Assembly: GCF_039649665.1 (NCBI RefSeq)
Contig: NZ_JBDJAW010000023.1
Span: 1 to 64,000, forward strand
Reading direction: 5' to 3'
Origin: Microbispora sp. ZYX-F-249
GTDB lineage: Bacteria > Actinomycetota > Actinomycetes > Streptosporangiales > Streptosporangiaceae
Length of the DNA: 64,000 bases
Shown: one piece after another, positions 33,867 to 44,004 of the stretch
Layout of the letters: each line of letters opens with the position of its first letter
Numbering within the stretch: the stretch's first letter is position 1
Program-made: the position numbers and the translations under genes
Notes under the pieces: generated by a model
Told to the model about the DNA's origin: nothing
Databases searched by the model: none
Seen by the model: only the letters and a program-made list of their open reading frames with translations

Positions 33867-36800
33867 GTGGCCTCGGGCCCCCACGAGCGCGACCGCCGGC
33901 ACGCCGCAGACGAGCAGGCGACCCCTCCCACGCCCCCGCCGGAGTTACACCACCGGCCGCCCGGTCCGTCCCCCTGGGCGCTGCCTCCGTTCGCCGCCCC
34001 CGTGCCGGAGGACGCGTCCGATGAGGCGGGCGATCCGGAGCCGGGCGACCCGGACTTACGCGGCGGCGGTCCGGACCCGGCGCCGCAGACCTGGGCGCCG
34101 CGCCCCGATCAGGACGCGCCGCGCGACCGCGGTCCCCGGACCGGCCGCAGGCCGTACGCCGCGCCGTACGGGGGCGGGGAACCGCGCCACAGCCGCTCCG
34201 AGGACCGCGGCGAGCACGGCGACGCGGGCGCGACCGGTCCGCCCGGTCCCGCGGGTTCCCCCGCGCCCCGGCACGGCGAGGGTGCCGGGTCGGCGGGGGA
34301 GGCGGCGTCCTCCGGGCAGGAGGCCCGGGGACGCCGCATCGTGAACCGGCCGGACAAGCTGGTCGCCTCGGGGCCGCCACGGCGGCGGCGTGCCCAGATC
34401 CCGCGCGAGAACCCCGACGGGCCGGACGCCCCCGAGATCGACACCCCGCCGTCGGGGCCGCTGCGCGAAGAGGACCCCACTGGTCAGGGGGAGCACGGTG
34501 GTCAGGGGGACCACGGTGGTCAGGGGGAGCACGGTGGTCAGGGGGAGCACGGTGGTCCGGGGGAGCACGTGTGGACGCACACGCCGCCCGAGCCGGTCGA
34601 GCGCATCGGGCGTCCGCCGGGGGGCCGTCCGGCGCGTCCCGACACGCTCGTGGCCGTCGGCCCGCCCCGGGCGGGCGGCGGACGCCGTCACAGACGGGTG
34701 CTGCCGGTCCGGCGGTTCCCGCCGCGCCTGCCCCGGCTGGTCGCTCCCGCGGTGATCGCCGTGGTCCTCGTCGCCGCCGCCGTGCTGGGCGTGGCGGTCG
34801 TCAGGTGGGCCGGCGGCCCGTCCACGACGGGACTGCGCCTCGCTGCGGGCGACGGCCAGTCGGGCGACGCGGCGTTCTCGGCGCCCGGTCTGCCGGGCAA
34901 CGGCTCCAGCCAGGTGCTCAACGCGTTCGCCGCGGCGGGCGCGACGGTGGTGGCGGCGGGCAGCGACACGACGAGCCCGCTCACCCGGCCGCTGTTCCTC
35001 GTGTCCCCCGACGGCGGCGCGCACTGGCAGACGGGCCGGGTCGCCGACGCCCCGGGGTACGAGTCCGCGCCGGGGGCGGTCGGCAGGGTCGCGGGCGGCG
35101 ACGGCCGCTGGCTCGCGGTCGGAACCGACGCGCCCGGCTCGGCCGGCCCGGCCGCGCGCGGCATGTGGGTCTCCTCCGACGGCAGGTCGTGGACGGCGGT
35201 GGACCCCGCGCGGCTGACCGCGTTCTGGAGCCAGGACAGGATCACCGACGTGGCGCGGACCGCGGCCGGCTTCCTGGCCGTGGGCGCCACGACCCTGCGG
35301 GACGGCACGGCGGGCCCGGTCGCCTGGGTGTCGCCCGACGGCGTCGGCTGGACGAGGGTGGACACCGACCAGATCGGCACCCCCGACAAGGTCCGCGCGA
35401 TGCGGGCGGTGGCCGCGCGGGGCGACCGGGTGGTGGCCCTCGCCGATCCCAGCTCCGGCAATCAGGGGTCGGGCGACACGGTCTCGGTCGTCCTGCGCTC
35501 CGACGACGGCGGGCGCACCTGGCTGCGTACGGCCGCGGCGCTGGCGGACGTACGGCCCGAGCCCGGCGCGCTTGCCGTCACCGCGAAGGGCTTCGTGCTC
35601 GTGCCCACCCGGCAGAAGTCCGACGGCGGCGAGGTGCGGGTCTACTGCTCGCCCGAGGGCGCCGACTGGACCCAGTGCGGCACGATAGGGCCGCTCGGCG
35701 CGGAGGGGACCGGCGTGCGGGGCCTGGCCGCGTCGGCGGCGGGGATCGCGGCGGTCGCCGAGTCGGCCTGGGAACGCTACGCCGTCTACACCAGCCGCGA
35801 CGGCCGCGAGTGGACCAGGAGCGCCGACCTCGGCGCCATCCCGGGCACCCTGCGCGGGCTGGCCGTCACCGACGCGGGGGTGCTCGTGGCGGGCGGCGAC
35901 AAGCGCGGGCCCGGCGACGTGGAGAACCTTCCCGTGCTGATCACCGCGGGGAAGGGCGAGGCGGCGCGTGGCGTGCCGCTCAAGGAGATCGCCGGGCTCA
36001 ACCGGCTCGCCAGGAACACCGCGGACCTCGCCGCCGCCGGCGGCACGTTCGTCGCCGTGGGCTCGGCCAACGGCGACGCCGCGATCTGGACGAGCGGCAA
36101 CAACGGCGCCAACTGGAAGGACGAGGCGTTCCCCGACCTGCTGGGCGGACCGGGCCGCCAGACCCTCAGCGGCGTCGCGCACGGCCCCAGGGGATGGCTC
36201 GCCGTCGGCAGCACGACGACCGACCCGGCGGTGACCCGCCCGCTGGTCGTCACCTCGGCGGACGGGAAGAGCTGGCGGCCCGGTCCGGCGATCCAGGTGC
36301 CCGCGGGCCACTTCCTGCTCGCGCCGAGTGTGGCGGCCGCCGGGCCGAAGGGCTACGTCCTCGCGGGGGAGGACCGCTCCGCCACGGGAACGCTGCCCGC
36401 CCTGTGGTTCAGCCCCGACCTCAAGCGCTTCACCCGTTCCGCGCCGGGCAGCATGCCGGCCGGCGGGGCGGGCGTGCGCCTGTACGACGTCACGGCGACC
36501 CCCCACGGATTCATGGCCGTCGGCGGGTCGGGCACCGCCGACCGGGAGACGGGAGTGGTCTGGGTCTCCTCCGACGGCCTCAACTGGAACGCCCGGGGCC
36601 GGGTGCTGCCGCCGGACGCCACCTCGGCCGGGCTGCGCCACGTGGTGGCGACCGGGGCGGGCGTGGTGGTCGTGGGCACCGCGATGACCGAGGACGGCCC
36701 CCGCCCGTTCTCCGCGCTGTCCACGGACGACGGCGCCGAATGGGAGTACGGCACGCTGCCCGCCGACGCCGCCGCCTCGGTCCTCGATGTGACCGCGACC

Positions 36801-37055
36801 GGGCGGGGACTCGTCGCCGTCGGGTCGCACCGGTCGTCCGCGGAGGGCGGCGAGGGCGACAGCGCGGCGTGGGTCTCCGCGGACGGGGTGGACTGGTCGC
36901 GCCAGGCGCTCACCCAGGACGGCCTCGGCGGCCAGGGGTCGCAGTGGCTCGGGGCGGTGGCGGTCTCCGGCAACCGGGTGGTGGCCGTCGGAAGGTCGGC
37001 CGGCCACGCCGACGACCATCTGACGATCTGGCGCAGCACGGTCACGGAGCGCTGA
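33867..37055 (+). CDS. Large membrane-anchored Asp-box/BNR repeat protein
   Basis: A 1,062-codon protein from GTG 33867 behind GGAGGAGG. About 290 residues of disordered, Pro/Gly/Arg-rich cytosolic sequence, including GQGEHG repeats, lead to one membrane helix ([21 protein letters not shown]). The extracellular part of more than 700 residues contains recurring S.DG..W....L/GG and VWVSSDG..W elements spaced 50-60 residues, characteristic of sialidase-type Asp-box beta-propellers. No sialidase catalytic residues are apparent. It may sense or bind cell-wall or surface glycans. Convergent with the Nudix gene by 14 bp of overlap. Confidence 0.82.
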   Translation: MASGPHERDRRHAADEQATPPTPPPELHHRPPGPSPWALPPFAAPVPEDASDEAGDPEPGDPDLRGGGPDPAPQTWAPRPDQDAPRDRGPRTGRRPYAAPYGGGEPRHSRSEDRGEHGDAGATGPPGPAGSPAPRHGEGAGSAGEAASSGQEARGRRIVNRPDKLVASGPPRRRRAQIPRENPDGPDAPEIDTPPSGPLREEDPTGQGEHGGQGDHGGQGEHGGQGEHGGPGEHVWTHTPPEPVERIGRPPGGRPARPDTLVAVGPPRAGGGRRHRRVLPVRRFPPRLPRLVAPAVIAVVLVAAAVLGVAVVRWAGGPSTTGLRLAAGDGQSGDAAFSAPGLPGNGSSQVLNAFAAAGATVVAAGSDTTSPLTRPLFLVSPDGGAHWQTGRVADAPGYESAPGAVGRVAGGDGRWLAVGTDAPGSAGPAARGMWVSSDGRSWTAVDPARLTAFWSQDRITDVARTAAGFLAVGATTLRDGTAGPVAWVSPDGVGWTRVDTDQIGTPDKVRAMRAVAARGDRVVALADPSSGNQGSGDTVSVVLRSDDGGRTWLRTAAALADVRPEPGALAVTAKGFVLVPTRQKSDGGEVRVYCSPEGADWTQCGTIGPLGAEGTGVRGLAASAAGIAAVAESAWERYAVYTSRDGREWTRSADLGAIPGTLRGLAVTDAGVLVAGGDKRGPGDVENLPVLITAGKGEAARGVPLKEIAGLNRLARNTADLAAAGGTFVAVGSANGDAAIWTSGNNGANWKDEAFPDLLGGPGRQTLSGVAHGPRGWLAVGSTTTDPAVTRPLVVTSADGKSWRPGPAIQVPAGHFLLAPSVAAAGPKGYVLAGEDRSATGTLPALWFSPDLKRFTRSAPGSMPAGGAGVRLYDVTATPHGFMAVGGSGTADRETGVVWVSSDGLNWNARGRVLPPDATSAGLRHVVATGAGVVVVGTAMTEDGPRPFSALSTDDGAEWEYGTLPADAAASVLDVTATGRGLVAVGSHRSSAEGGEGDSAAWVSADGVDWSRQALTQDGLGGQGSQWLGAVAVSGNRVVAVGRSAGHADDHLTIWRSTVTER
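34482..34568. repeat. 18-bp tandem repeat encoding GQGEHG
   Basis: Five units of GGTCAGGGGGAGCACGGT (one with GACC for GAGC, the last with TCCGG) lie inside the large Asp-box protein gene. The 18-bp period keeps the frame and encodes repeated Gly-Gln-Gly-Glu/Asp-His-Gly in the disordered N-terminal part. Copy number probably varies between strains. Confidence 0.9.
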
Positions 37056-37449
37056 TCCCGGAGACGACCCCCCATTCCGCGAGGGCGTCGGCGAGGCCGT
37101 CGGTCAGCGGGAGCCGTGCCAGGTCGGACGGCGCGCACCAGCGGGCGTCGGCGGCGTCGTCCCCGGCCACCGGCACGCCCGAGGCCGTCGCCACGTAGTC
37201 GTGGATCTCGTAGGTCGCGCCGCCGGGGGCGGGCCGCAGCACGGTGCCGGCGAGCCGTACCACGGTGACGTCGAGGCCGGTCTCCTCGCGCAGCTCACGG
37301 CGCAGAGCCTGCTCGTCGGTCTCGCCGGGCTCGACCCTGCCGCCGGGCAGGGACCACAGACCCTCGCCGGGAGGTCGGCCCCGCCGCACGAGCAGGAGAC
37401 GTCCCTCGGCGTCGGCGACGATCGCGCCCACACATCTGATACACCGCAC
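37042..37449 (-). CDS. Nudix hydrolase
   Basis: A 135-residue protein from GTG 37447-37449. The Nudix box is complete: [26 protein letters not shown], with the Glu residues of REEt.. for metal. The preceding strand [29 protein letters not shown] is typical of MutT/ADP-ribose-like Nudix enzymes. A GTG six codons downstream is an alternative. The N-terminus VRCIRCVG has two Cys. Its substrate is unknown. It overlaps the end of the Asp-box gene and is divergent from the DUF6758 gene. Confidence 0.87.
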   Translation of the reverse strand: MRCIRCVGAIVADAEGRLLLVRRGRPPGEGLWSLPGGRVEPGETDEQALRRELREETGLDVTVVRLAGTVLRPAPGGATYEIHDYVATASGVPVAGDDAADARWCAPSDLARLPLTDGLADALAEWGVVSGISAP

Positions 37450-37521
37450 ATCACCAAGATTACGACTAGATAACGGGCAGACTCTTGACGTACGGACATC
37501 ACGGACGCACCGTGAATATTT

Positions 37522-38166
37522 GTGAGAACCGCGCCAACTTGTCCGCGGTGCTTCGGGCCGCTGCACGAACCGAATGTCTGGTCGAGTTCCTGGCGTTGCG
37601 ACGCCCATGGGGACGTCCTGCCCTTCCAGCCGCCCCGGCGGCCGTCACAGGCCGCGCTGGAGGCCCTCTGCGAGACGGCCAGGGTGCCCGTCTGGCTCCC
37701 GTGGCCGCTCCCGTCCGGATGGCTGGTGACGGGCTTCGCCGAGGTGGGTGACGAGCGCACCGGTGTCAGGGCCAGCGTCGTCGCCCTCGCCGGCCCGTCG
37801 CTCACGCACGGCCCCGCCGACATGCTGCTCATCGCCGAGGAGCCGGGCATCGGTCTCGGCGCCGCGTACGCCGGGCTGCCCGGCCCGGACCCGGGAGCGG
37901 GGTTCGACGCCGGGCCGCCGCACGCCAAGATCGACGCGCGTGGGCACCCCACGGCGCTGTGGTGCGCGGGACGGGCGGTGCCGGGGGACCGGGCCGTCTA
38001 CGTGGGCGAAGCCCTCGGCAACTGGCTGTGGACGGTCGCCTGGCCCGTCGAGGCGGGGTGCTTCATCGCGCTGGCCAACCTGTCGCTGCGCGATCTGCGG
38101 GACCAGGACCAGGCCCTCGACCTGCCCTTCGGCGCCTTCTCGCCGCGTCTGGACGGAGAGGGATAG
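37522..38166 (+). CDS. DUF6758 family protein with zinc-ribbon N-terminus
   Basis: A 214-residue protein starting at GTG 37522. [24 protein letters not shown] is a putative zinc knuckle (Cys-Cys...Cys..His), followed by a domain of unknown function conserved in actinobacteria ([30 protein letters not shown] ...). There is no obvious ribosome binding site, so translation may start from a leaderless transcript. The MBL-fold gene follows after 14 bp, and the pair precedes a RecB-like nuclease. Confidence 0.8.
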   Translation: MRTAPTCPRCFGPLHEPNVWSSSWRCDAHGDVLPFQPPRRPSQAALEALCETARVPVWLPWPLPSGWLVTGFAEVGDERTGVRASVVALAGPSLTHGPADMLLIAEEPGIGLGAAYAGLPGPDPGAGFDAGPPHAKIDARGHPTALWCAGRAVPGDRAVYVGEALGNWLWTVAWPVEAGCFIALANLSLRDLRDQDQALDLPFGAFSPRLDGEG

Positions 38167-38180
38167 TAAGGTTCTGAGCC

Positions 38181-38891
38181 GTGACAGCGCGCATCGAACG
38201 AGTGGTGACCTCGGGCCTGGTGGACTACGAGGGCGACGAGCACAAGGTCGAGAACAACACCTGGATCGTGGGTGACGACGACGAGGTGATCGTGATCGAC
38301 CCGGCGCGGGACGCCGACAAGATCCTGGGGCAGGTCGGCGAGCGCGAGGTCCTCGCCGTCATCTGCACGCACGGACTGCCCGACCACGTGGGCGCCGCGA
38401 TCGAGGTCGCGGCCAGGGACGAGGCCGTGATCGCCGTGCACCCCAAGGACAAGCGCCTGTGGCGGCAGACCTGGGAGGAGACCTGGCCCGACATCGACAT
38501 GGAGGACGAGGGGCTGTTCTCCGTGGCCGACGTCGAGCTGGAAGTGCTCTCCACGCCGGGGGTCACGCCGGGCGGCGTCTCGCTCTACTGCGAGGGCCTG
38601 GGCGTGGTCTTCAGCGGCAAGACCCTGCTCATGGACGGTCCCGGCAAGCTCGGCGGGGAGTACCCCGCGCTCGCCGACCAGCTCACCTCGATCGGCGAGC
38701 GGCTGTTCACGCTGCCGCACGAGACGAGGGTGCTGCCCGCGCACGGCGAGGAGGGCAGGATCGGCGACCTGGAGCCCGAGTTCGACCGCTGGCTGTCGGG
38801 GTCGCTGACCGGCGCCCAGGAGGCCGAGCCGGAGCCGCCGCTCGTGGACGGCACCCGCGCGTCCGGCATCACGCTGAACCTCGACGAGTAG
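38181..38891 (+). CDS. MBL-fold protein with substituted metal site
   Basis: A 236-residue protein of the metallo-beta-lactamase fold: NNTWIVGDDDEVIVIDPARDADKIL is the typical N-terminal part. The metal motif HxHxDH reads THGLPDH, so the second His is Leu; TPGHTPG is TPGVTPG, so the third His is Val; and the bridging Asp of FSGDT is Lys (FSGKTLL). Only the first His, the DH and LPAHGEE are kept. Catalysis by a normal dinuclear centre is unlikely; a structural, mononuclear or regulatory role is inferred. It overlaps neither neighbour and lies in a three-gene run. Confidence 0.85.
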   Translation: MTARIERVVTSGLVDYEGDEHKVENNTWIVGDDDEVIVIDPARDADKILGQVGEREVLAVICTHGLPDHVGAAIEVAARDEAVIAVHPKDKRLWRQTWEETWPDIDMEDEGLFSVADVELEVLSTPGVTPGGVSLYCEGLGVVFSGKTLLMDGPGKLGGEYPALADQLTSIGERLFTLPHETRVLPAHGEEGRIGDLEPEFDRWLSGSLTGAQEAEPEPPLVDGTRASGITLNLDE

Positions 38892-38895
38892 GGCC

Positions 38896-39828
38896 GTGGA
38901 GCAGCTCGGCCTCGACGGCATGCCGAGGCGGCTCTACACCTGCACCCCGTCGCGCCTGAACACCTGGCTCGACTGCCGGCGGCGCTACCGCTTCACCTAT
39001 CTCGACCGGCCCGCTCCGCAGAAGGGGCCCCCATGGGCGCACAACAGCGTGGGGGCCTCCGTCCACAACGCGCTGGCCGCGTGGTGGCGGGAGCCGTACG
39101 ACCGGCGTACGCCGGTCATGGCGGCCGTGCTGCTCACCAACGGCTGGATCCGCGAGGGGTTCAGAGACGAGGAGCAGTCGGCCACGTGGCGTGACCGCGC
39201 CCGCGCGATGGTCTCCTCCTACACGGCCACGCTCGACCCCGGCGACGAGCCGGTGGGCGTCGAGCGCACCGTCGCCACGCGCACGTCGGTCATCGCCGTC
39301 TCGGGCCGGGTGGACCGGCTCGACCGGCGCGGGGACGAACTGGTCGTGGTCGACTACAAGACCGGCCGCCGCCCGCCGACCTCCGACGACGCCCGTTCCT
39401 CGATCGCGCTGGCCGTCTACGCGATCGCCTCGTCCCGTATGATGCGCCGGGCCTGCCGCCGGGTGGAGTTACACCACCTGCCGACCGGGACGGTCGCGGA
39501 GTGGGAGCACACCGAGGAGTCGCTCGCCCGCCACCTGCGCAGGGCCGAGGACATCGCGACGGAGGCGGCCGACGCCGACGACGCCTACCGCGCGGCGGTC
39601 CCGAGGCGGGAGGACCGATCCGGGGCGGTCGAGGTGCCGCCCGAGATCGACCGGCTGTTCCCGCCCGAGCCGGGCCCCATCTGCTCCTGGTGCGACTTCC
39701 GCCGCCACTGCCCCGAGGGGCGGGCCGCGTCCCCCGACAAGCTTCCCTGGGACGGCCTGCCCGAGACCTCTTCCGGCCTCAGCCCGTCGTACGGCGGGGA
39801 CGGCGGCGAGGGTCGACCAGCGCTCTGA
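38896..39828 (+). CDS. RecB-family PD-(D/E)XK exonuclease with Fe-S cluster
   Basis: A 310-residue nuclease. The PD-(D/E)XK core is SGRVDRLDRRGDELVVVDYKTGRRPP. Cys residues at DCRRRYRFTYL near the N-terminus and CSWCDFRRHCPEG near the C-terminus are the four ligands of the 4Fe-4S cluster of AddB/Cas4/AdnA-type nucleases. No CRISPR genes are near, so a general DNA-repair role similar to the RecB-like proteins of actinobacteria is likelier than Cas4. GTG start 4 bp after the MBL-fold stop. Confidence 0.9.
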   Translation: MEQLGLDGMPRRLYTCTPSRLNTWLDCRRRYRFTYLDRPAPQKGPPWAHNSVGASVHNALAAWWREPYDRRTPVMAAVLLTNGWIREGFRDEEQSATWRDRARAMVSSYTATLDPGDEPVGVERTVATRTSVIAVSGRVDRLDRRGDELVVVDYKTGRRPPTSDDARSSIALAVYAIASSRMMRRACRRVELHHLPTGTVAEWEHTEESLARHLRRAEDIATEAADADDAYRAAVPRREDRSGAVEVPPEIDRLFPPEPGPICSWCDFRRHCPEGRAASPDKLPWDGLPETSSGLSPSYGGDGGEGRPAL

Positions 39829-40690
39829 GGCCCTTGCCGACGTCGTATCCGGCGGCGCCCAGGCGCTCGCGCGAGGCCCGCAGCATGGCCCTGGTGCGCT
39901 CGTCCAGCACCTGCTGGTGGACGAAGTCGGGGATCGTGTTCATGGTCAGCCGGAAGGCCCGCAGCGCCGCCGTGACCGTGATCTGCGGCACCTCGGGCAG
40001 CACGCCGTACATCCTGCGGGCCCAGTCGGGCAGCGTGTAGTAGCACAGCGCCCCGAACGGGAAGTAGACCGGCTTGGCCGGGGACAGGAAGCGCATGTCG
40101 TCCGGCAGCCGCGGCCAGAGCAGGAACCGCACGGCGGCGGCCGACTCGGGGATGACCCGCAGGACCGGCCGCATCCGCGCGAAATACTCGTCCATCTCAC
40201 TGACCGAGCCGGGCACGTCGTCGGCGTGGAGTCCGACGTAGGTGGCGCTGTTGCGCTGCTCGGCCAGGTACTGGTCGGCCTGCCGGTCGGTGATCCGGGC
40301 GCCCGCGCGGCGGACGACCTCCAGGTAGGACATGACCTCGGCGCAGTGGACCCACAGCAGCAGCTCGGGATCGTCCACGCGGTGGGTCCGGCCGGTGTCG
40401 GGATCGCGGATGCGCAACGCCCGGTGGATCGCGCGCACCCGCCTGCCGATCTCCTCGGCCTCCTCGGGGCTGCCGTACGTCACCCGGCCCACGAAGTCCG
40501 CCGTACGGCGCAGCCGGCCGAAGGGGTCCTCCCGGAAGTTGGAGTTCTGCCACACGCCCCGCATCGCCAGCGGATGCAGGGCCTGCAGCATCAGGCCGCG
40601 CACGCCGCCCACCCACATGCTCCGGTCGACGTGGACCAGCCACGTCGCGGACTCCGGAGGCTGGGCGGTCAGGCCGCTGGCGCCGGGCAT
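39779..40690 (-). CDS. Oxygenase MpaB family (DUF2236) protein
   Basis: A 303-residue protein of the DUF2236/MpaB superfamily related to latex-clearing oxygenase. LMLQALHPLAMRGVWQNSNF contains the family His, and WVHCAEVMSYLEV and Y.F.......LPDW are typical. Known relatives contain a heme b or catalyse oxidative cleavage. Substrate unknown. It is translated 10 bp after the alpha/beta hydrolase gene, so the two form an operon. Its 3' end overlaps the RecB-like gene by 50 bp on the other strand. Confidence 0.85.
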   Translation of the reverse strand: MPGASGLTAQPPESATWLVHVDRSMWVGGVRGLMLQALHPLAMRGVWQNSNFREDPFGRLRRTADFVGRVTYGSPEEAEEIGRRVRAIHRALRIRDPDTGRTHRVDDPELLLWVHCAEVMSYLEVVRRAGARITDRQADQYLAEQRNSATYVGLHADDVPGSVSEMDEYFARMRPVLRVIPESAAAVRFLLWPRLPDDMRFLSPAKPVYFPFGALCYYTLPDWARRMYGVLPEVPQITVTAALRAFRLTMNTIPDFVHQQVLDERTRAMLRASRERLGAAGYDVGKGLRALVDPRRRPRRTTG

Positions 40691-40700
40691 GACGACCGGC

Positions 40701-41585
40701 TCATCCGTGCTGGTGCTGGAGCAAGCGGCTCTCCGCGGCGTTCCAGAAGCGGGTCAGGGCCGCCGCGGTGGTCTCGGGGGCCTCGACGGCCGGCGAGTGG
40801 AGCGCACCCGGCACCACGACGCACTCCGCGTCGAGCCTGCGGGCCATCTCGGCCTGCAGCAGCGGCGGCCAGCCGTCGTCGTGCTCGCCGTACAGGACCA
40901 GGAGGTCGAGCCCGCACCCGGCGAGCTCCTCGCAGCGGTCCGGGGCGCCCAGGACCTCCTTCGCCATCGCCACGAGGCCGGTGGGGTGGTTGCTGAGCAG
41001 TCGCTTGCGCAGGAACGCGACGATGTCGTCGGGGACGCCTGCCGCCAGCGCCTCGGGCTCCAGCCTGTTCGACCACATGTAGTCCAGGCCGTACTCCGGG
41101 AGCTCGGCCAGCAGGACCCGGCCCATCCGCTCCCGGGGCCCGACGATGCCTCCCGGCCCCGAGCTCATGAGCGTGAGCGAGGCGAGCCTGGCGCCGCCGT
41201 TGAGCGCCGCCTCGCGGGCGACGAGCCCGCCGAAGGAGTGTCCCAGCAGGTGGACGGGCTCACCCTGGCCGACGGCCGCGGCGATCGCGTCGATGTCGGC
41301 GCCGAGAGCCGCGCACGTGTAGGCCGCGGGGTCGTCCGGGCCCGGCGTCTCGTACTGCCCGCGCATGTCGACCGCGATCACCCGGCGGCCGGCCTGCGCG
41401 AGCGTCTGCAGGACGGCGATGAAGTCCTCCTTCGACCCCGTGAAACCGGGGACGAGAAGGGCGGGCCAGCGCTCGGGGACACCGCTGGACGGAAGCGCTT
41501 CGAGGGCCGCGAACGAGCCCAGCGGCGTCTCGATCTGCTCACTGCTGACACCCGGCGGAAGGGTCAGGAACCGTGGCGTGCTCAC
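40701..41585 (-). CDS. Alpha/beta hydrolase
   Basis: A 294-residue hydrolase starting at GTG behind GGAGGAGG. PALLVPGFTGSKEDF forms the oxyanion region, GHSFGG the nucleophile elbow, LVLYGEHDDGWPP the acid region and VVPGALHSPAVEAPE the catalytic His. Substrate unknown; esterase/lipase or C-C hydrolase are both possible. It is the first gene of a two-gene operon with MpaB. Confidence 0.92.
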   Translation of the reverse strand: MSTPRFLTLPPGVSSEQIETPLGSFAALEALPSSGVPERWPALLVPGFTGSKEDFIAVLQTLAQAGRRVIAVDMRGQYETPGPDDPAAYTCAALGADIDAIAAAVGQGEPVHLLGHSFGGLVAREAALNGGARLASLTLMSSGPGGIVGPRERMGRVLLAELPEYGLDYMWSNRLEPEALAAGVPDDIVAFLRKRLLSNHPTGLVAMAKEVLGAPDRCEELAGCGLDLLVLYGEHDDGWPPLLQAEMARRLDAECVVVPGALHSPAVEAPETTAAALTRFWNAAESRLLQHQHG

Positions 41586-41889
41586 GAGGCCTCCTCCACC
41601 TCACCCCGGATCCCGGGAACCGATGGGCCGGACCGGCCCCACGTCCTGGACCGTCTGCTGAAGGCTCGCTCACTCACGTGGCATCACGATACCCAGGAAA
41701 GATCCTGACGACACTGCCGAAGCGACTACGCGGGTTTCGGATGGTCATTGCGCATGCCTCCTGTCCAGGTCATACCCACTGCGGGCGAACCGGCCCCCGA
41801 CGCGACGAGGGCAGGGCGAGCGCCGGCCGTCCGGCGCCCTCCCTGCCCCTGCTGTCGTGCTCATGGACGAGCGGGCCTGTGCCGGCCCC
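41586..41889. other. 304-bp intergenic region
   Basis: The space between the start of the alpha/beta hydrolase and the end of the DEAD-box helicase gene. It must hold the hydrolase promoter and the helicase terminator. I see no strong inverted repeat, RNA gene or coding frame with convincing codon use. Confidence 0.5.
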
Positions 41890-44004
41890 TCACCCCGTAC
41901 GGCGGGGCCGCGGCCGGGGCGGGCGACGCCGCTGCTGGGCGCGCTCGCTCGCGGCGGACGGCGCGATGTCGTCGTCGTCGGTCGCCAGGTCGGGGGACTT
42001 GAACACGATCGCGAACGGGCTGGCCGGGATGATCCGGTCAGGCTCCGGCCGCTGCTCCGGCCGCTCGGCGGGCTCCCCGTCGGCGATCCCGCGCACGGGC
42101 GCCTCCCCGGCCGGCTCCTCGACCGGGAGTGCCTGCTGGGCGGCGTCGGCGGCGCGGGTCCTGCGGCGGCGCGCCGGGCGCTCCTCCACCGGCTCCTCGG
42201 CCACGGGCACCCGGTCGCCGGCGTCGGCGGCGATGTCGGTGCCGGTGGTGGTGCCGGTGGTGGTGCCGGTGGTGGTGCCGGTGTCGGCGCCGGTGGTGGT
42301 CTCGGCGGCGCGGGTCCTGCGGCGGGTGGTCCTGCGCGTGGCCGCCGCCTTCGGCTCGTGCCCGTCGCCGGCGGGCGCGGCCTCCCCGTTCGCCGGGGCC
42401 TCGGCCTGCTCCTCGGGGCCGTCCTCGCGGAACCCCACGGCCGTGACGTCGGCCAGCGCGCCGGTCAGGGCCGCGGCGTTCGCGCCCCTTCGCCCGCGGC
42501 GCCCCGGCGCGGCCTCCGAGATGGTCTCCAGAGGCTCCACGGGAGCCTCCACCGGAGCCGGAGCCTCGGTCTCCGCCGAGAAGGACGGGTCGGCGTCCTG
42601 GGCGCGGCCACCGCGGGTGCGCCGCCGCTCGCGGGTGCGGGCGGGGCGCTCACGACGCTCTTCCCTGTCACCACGACCGGAGTCACCACGACCGGAGTCA
42701 CCACGACCGGACTTGCCCCGGGACCGGGTGCGGCCCGTCTCGCCGAGGTCCTCGATCTCCTCGGCCTCCAGGCCCGCCCGGGACCGCTGGGCGCGCGGCA
42801 GCACGCCCTTGGTCCCCTCGGGGATGTCGAGGTCGGTGTACAGGTGCGGGGAGCTCGAATAGGTCTCGACGGGCTCGGCGAAGTCCAGCGAGAGGGCGTT
42901 GTTGATGACCTTCCAGCGGGTCAGCTCGGTCCACTCGACGAAGGTCACCGCGACGCCGGTGCGGCCCGCCCGGCCCGTACGGCCGATCCGGTGGACGTAG
43001 GTCTTCTCGTCCTGCGGGCAGTCGTAGTTGACGACGTGGGTGACGTCGTCGATGTCGATGCCGCGCGCCGCGACGTCGGTCGCCACCAGCACGTTGATCT
43101 TGCCGTTGCGGAAGGCCCGCAGCGCCTGCTCGCGCTGGCCCTGACCGAGGTCGCCGTGGACGGCCGCCACCGCGAACCCCTTGTCCTTGAGCTGCTCGGC
43201 GACCATGTCGCAGGCCCGCTTGGTCTCGCAGAACACCATCGTGAGCCCGGCGCCCCTGCTCTGCAGCAGGCGGGCCACAATCTCGATCTTGTCCATGCGG
43301 TGCGTGCGGTACACGTGCTGCGTGGTCAGCGTGGTCGTCTCGGCCTCGGCCGTGCCGCTCTCCGCCCGGACCCGGGTCGGCCGGGTGAGGTAGCGGCGGG
43401 AGAGGTTGACGATCTCGCCGGGCATGGTCGCGGAGAACAGCATGGTCTGCCGCTGCTCCGGCACCAGCTTGATGATCCGCTCGATGTCCGGCAGGAAGCC
43501 GAGGTCGAGCATGCGGTCGGCCTCGTCCAGCACCAGCATGGTGATCTGGCCGAGGTCGAGGTGCTTCTGCTTGACCAGGTCGAGCAGCCGTCCCGGCGTG
43601 CCGACGATCACGTCGACGCCGTTCTTGAGCGCCTCGATCTGCGGCTCGTACGCGCGCCCGCCGTACACGGTGAGGATGCGCGACCCCAGCTTGCCGGCGG
43701 CGAGGACCAGGTCCTCGGTCACCTGGAGGGCCAGCTCGCGGGTCGGGACGAGGACCAGACCGCGTGGCTTCTTGCGGTTCTTCCTCGGCTTGCCGACGAG
43801 CTGCAGCATGGCGACGCCGAAGGCATAGGTCTTGCCCGTGCCGGTGCGCGCCTGTCCGATGACGTCCTGGCCGGCCAGCGCCAGCGGGAGCGCCATCTCC
43901 TGAATCGGGAATGGTGAAGTGATGCCCTCGGTCTCGAGCGCATCAGCGATCTCCGGGATGACTCCCAGGTCTCGGAACGTCGTTGTCAGCGTGGCCTGCC
44001 TCAA
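41890..44004 (-). CDS. DEAD-box ATP-dependent RNA helicase (RhlE-like)
   Basis: A 704-residue protein. Helicase motifs: F.DLGVIPEI ... PFPIQEMALP (Q motif), ARTGTGKT, PTRELALQV, TPGRLLDL, DEADRMLD, SATMP, VHGDLGQGQRE, ATDVAARGIDI and HRIGRTGRAGR. The last 300 residues are low complexity: RGDSGRGD and TTTGTTTGTTTG repeats, Arg-rich patches and acidic stretches, probably RNA binding and phase-separating. The start is uncertain; TTG 44004 is the first possible codon after an in-frame stop and no ribosome binding site is well placed. Next to a ferritin-like gene and DUF3107/TetR, as in mycobacteria. Confidence 0.95.
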   Translation of the reverse strand: MRQATLTTTFRDLGVIPEIADALETEGITSPFPIQEMALPLALAGQDVIGQARTGTGKTYAFGVAMLQLVGKPRKNRKKPRGLVLVPTRELALQVTEDLVLAAGKLGSRILTVYGGRAYEPQIEALKNGVDVIVGTPGRLLDLVKQKHLDLGQITMLVLDEADRMLDLGFLPDIERIIKLVPEQRQTMLFSATMPGEIVNLSRRYLTRPTRVRAESGTAEAETTTLTTQHVYRTHRMDKIEIVARLLQSRGAGLTMVFCETKRACDMVAEQLKDKGFAVAAVHGDLGQGQREQALRAFRNGKINVLVATDVAARGIDIDDVTHVVNYDCPQDEKTYVHRIGRTGRAGRTGVAVTFVEWTELTRWKVINNALSLDFAEPVETYSSSPHLYTDLDIPEGTKGVLPRAQRSRAGLEAEEIEDLGETGRTRSRGKSGRGDSGRGDSGRGDREERRERPARTRERRRTRGGRAQDADPSFSAETEAPAPVEAPVEPLETISEAAPGRRGRRGANAAALTGALADVTAVGFREDGPEEQAEAPANGEAAPAGDGHEPKAAATRRTTRRRTRAAETTTGADTGTTTGTTTGTTTGTDIAADAGDRVPVAEEPVEERPARRRRTRAADAAQQALPVEEPAGEAPVRGIADGEPAERPEQRPEPDRIIPASPFAIVFKSPDLATDDDDIAPSAASERAQQRRRPPRPRPRRTG

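Noticed and set aside
34056-37019. A very long open frame opposite the Asp-box protein gene
   Set aside because: Its translation is Arg/Gly/Pro/Val-rich low complexity typical of the antisense of GC-rich genes; the forward frame has a ribosome binding site, membrane helix and repeated domain motifs.
38896-39828. Cas4
   Set aside because: Has the PD-(D/E)XK and Fe-S cluster pattern, but no CRISPR context; similar RecB-like proteins are common core genes in actinobacteria.
41857-43917. Long forward open frame opposite the DEAD-box helicase gene
   Set aside because: The minus-strand frame contains all DEAD-box motifs; the forward frame has no recognisable domain.
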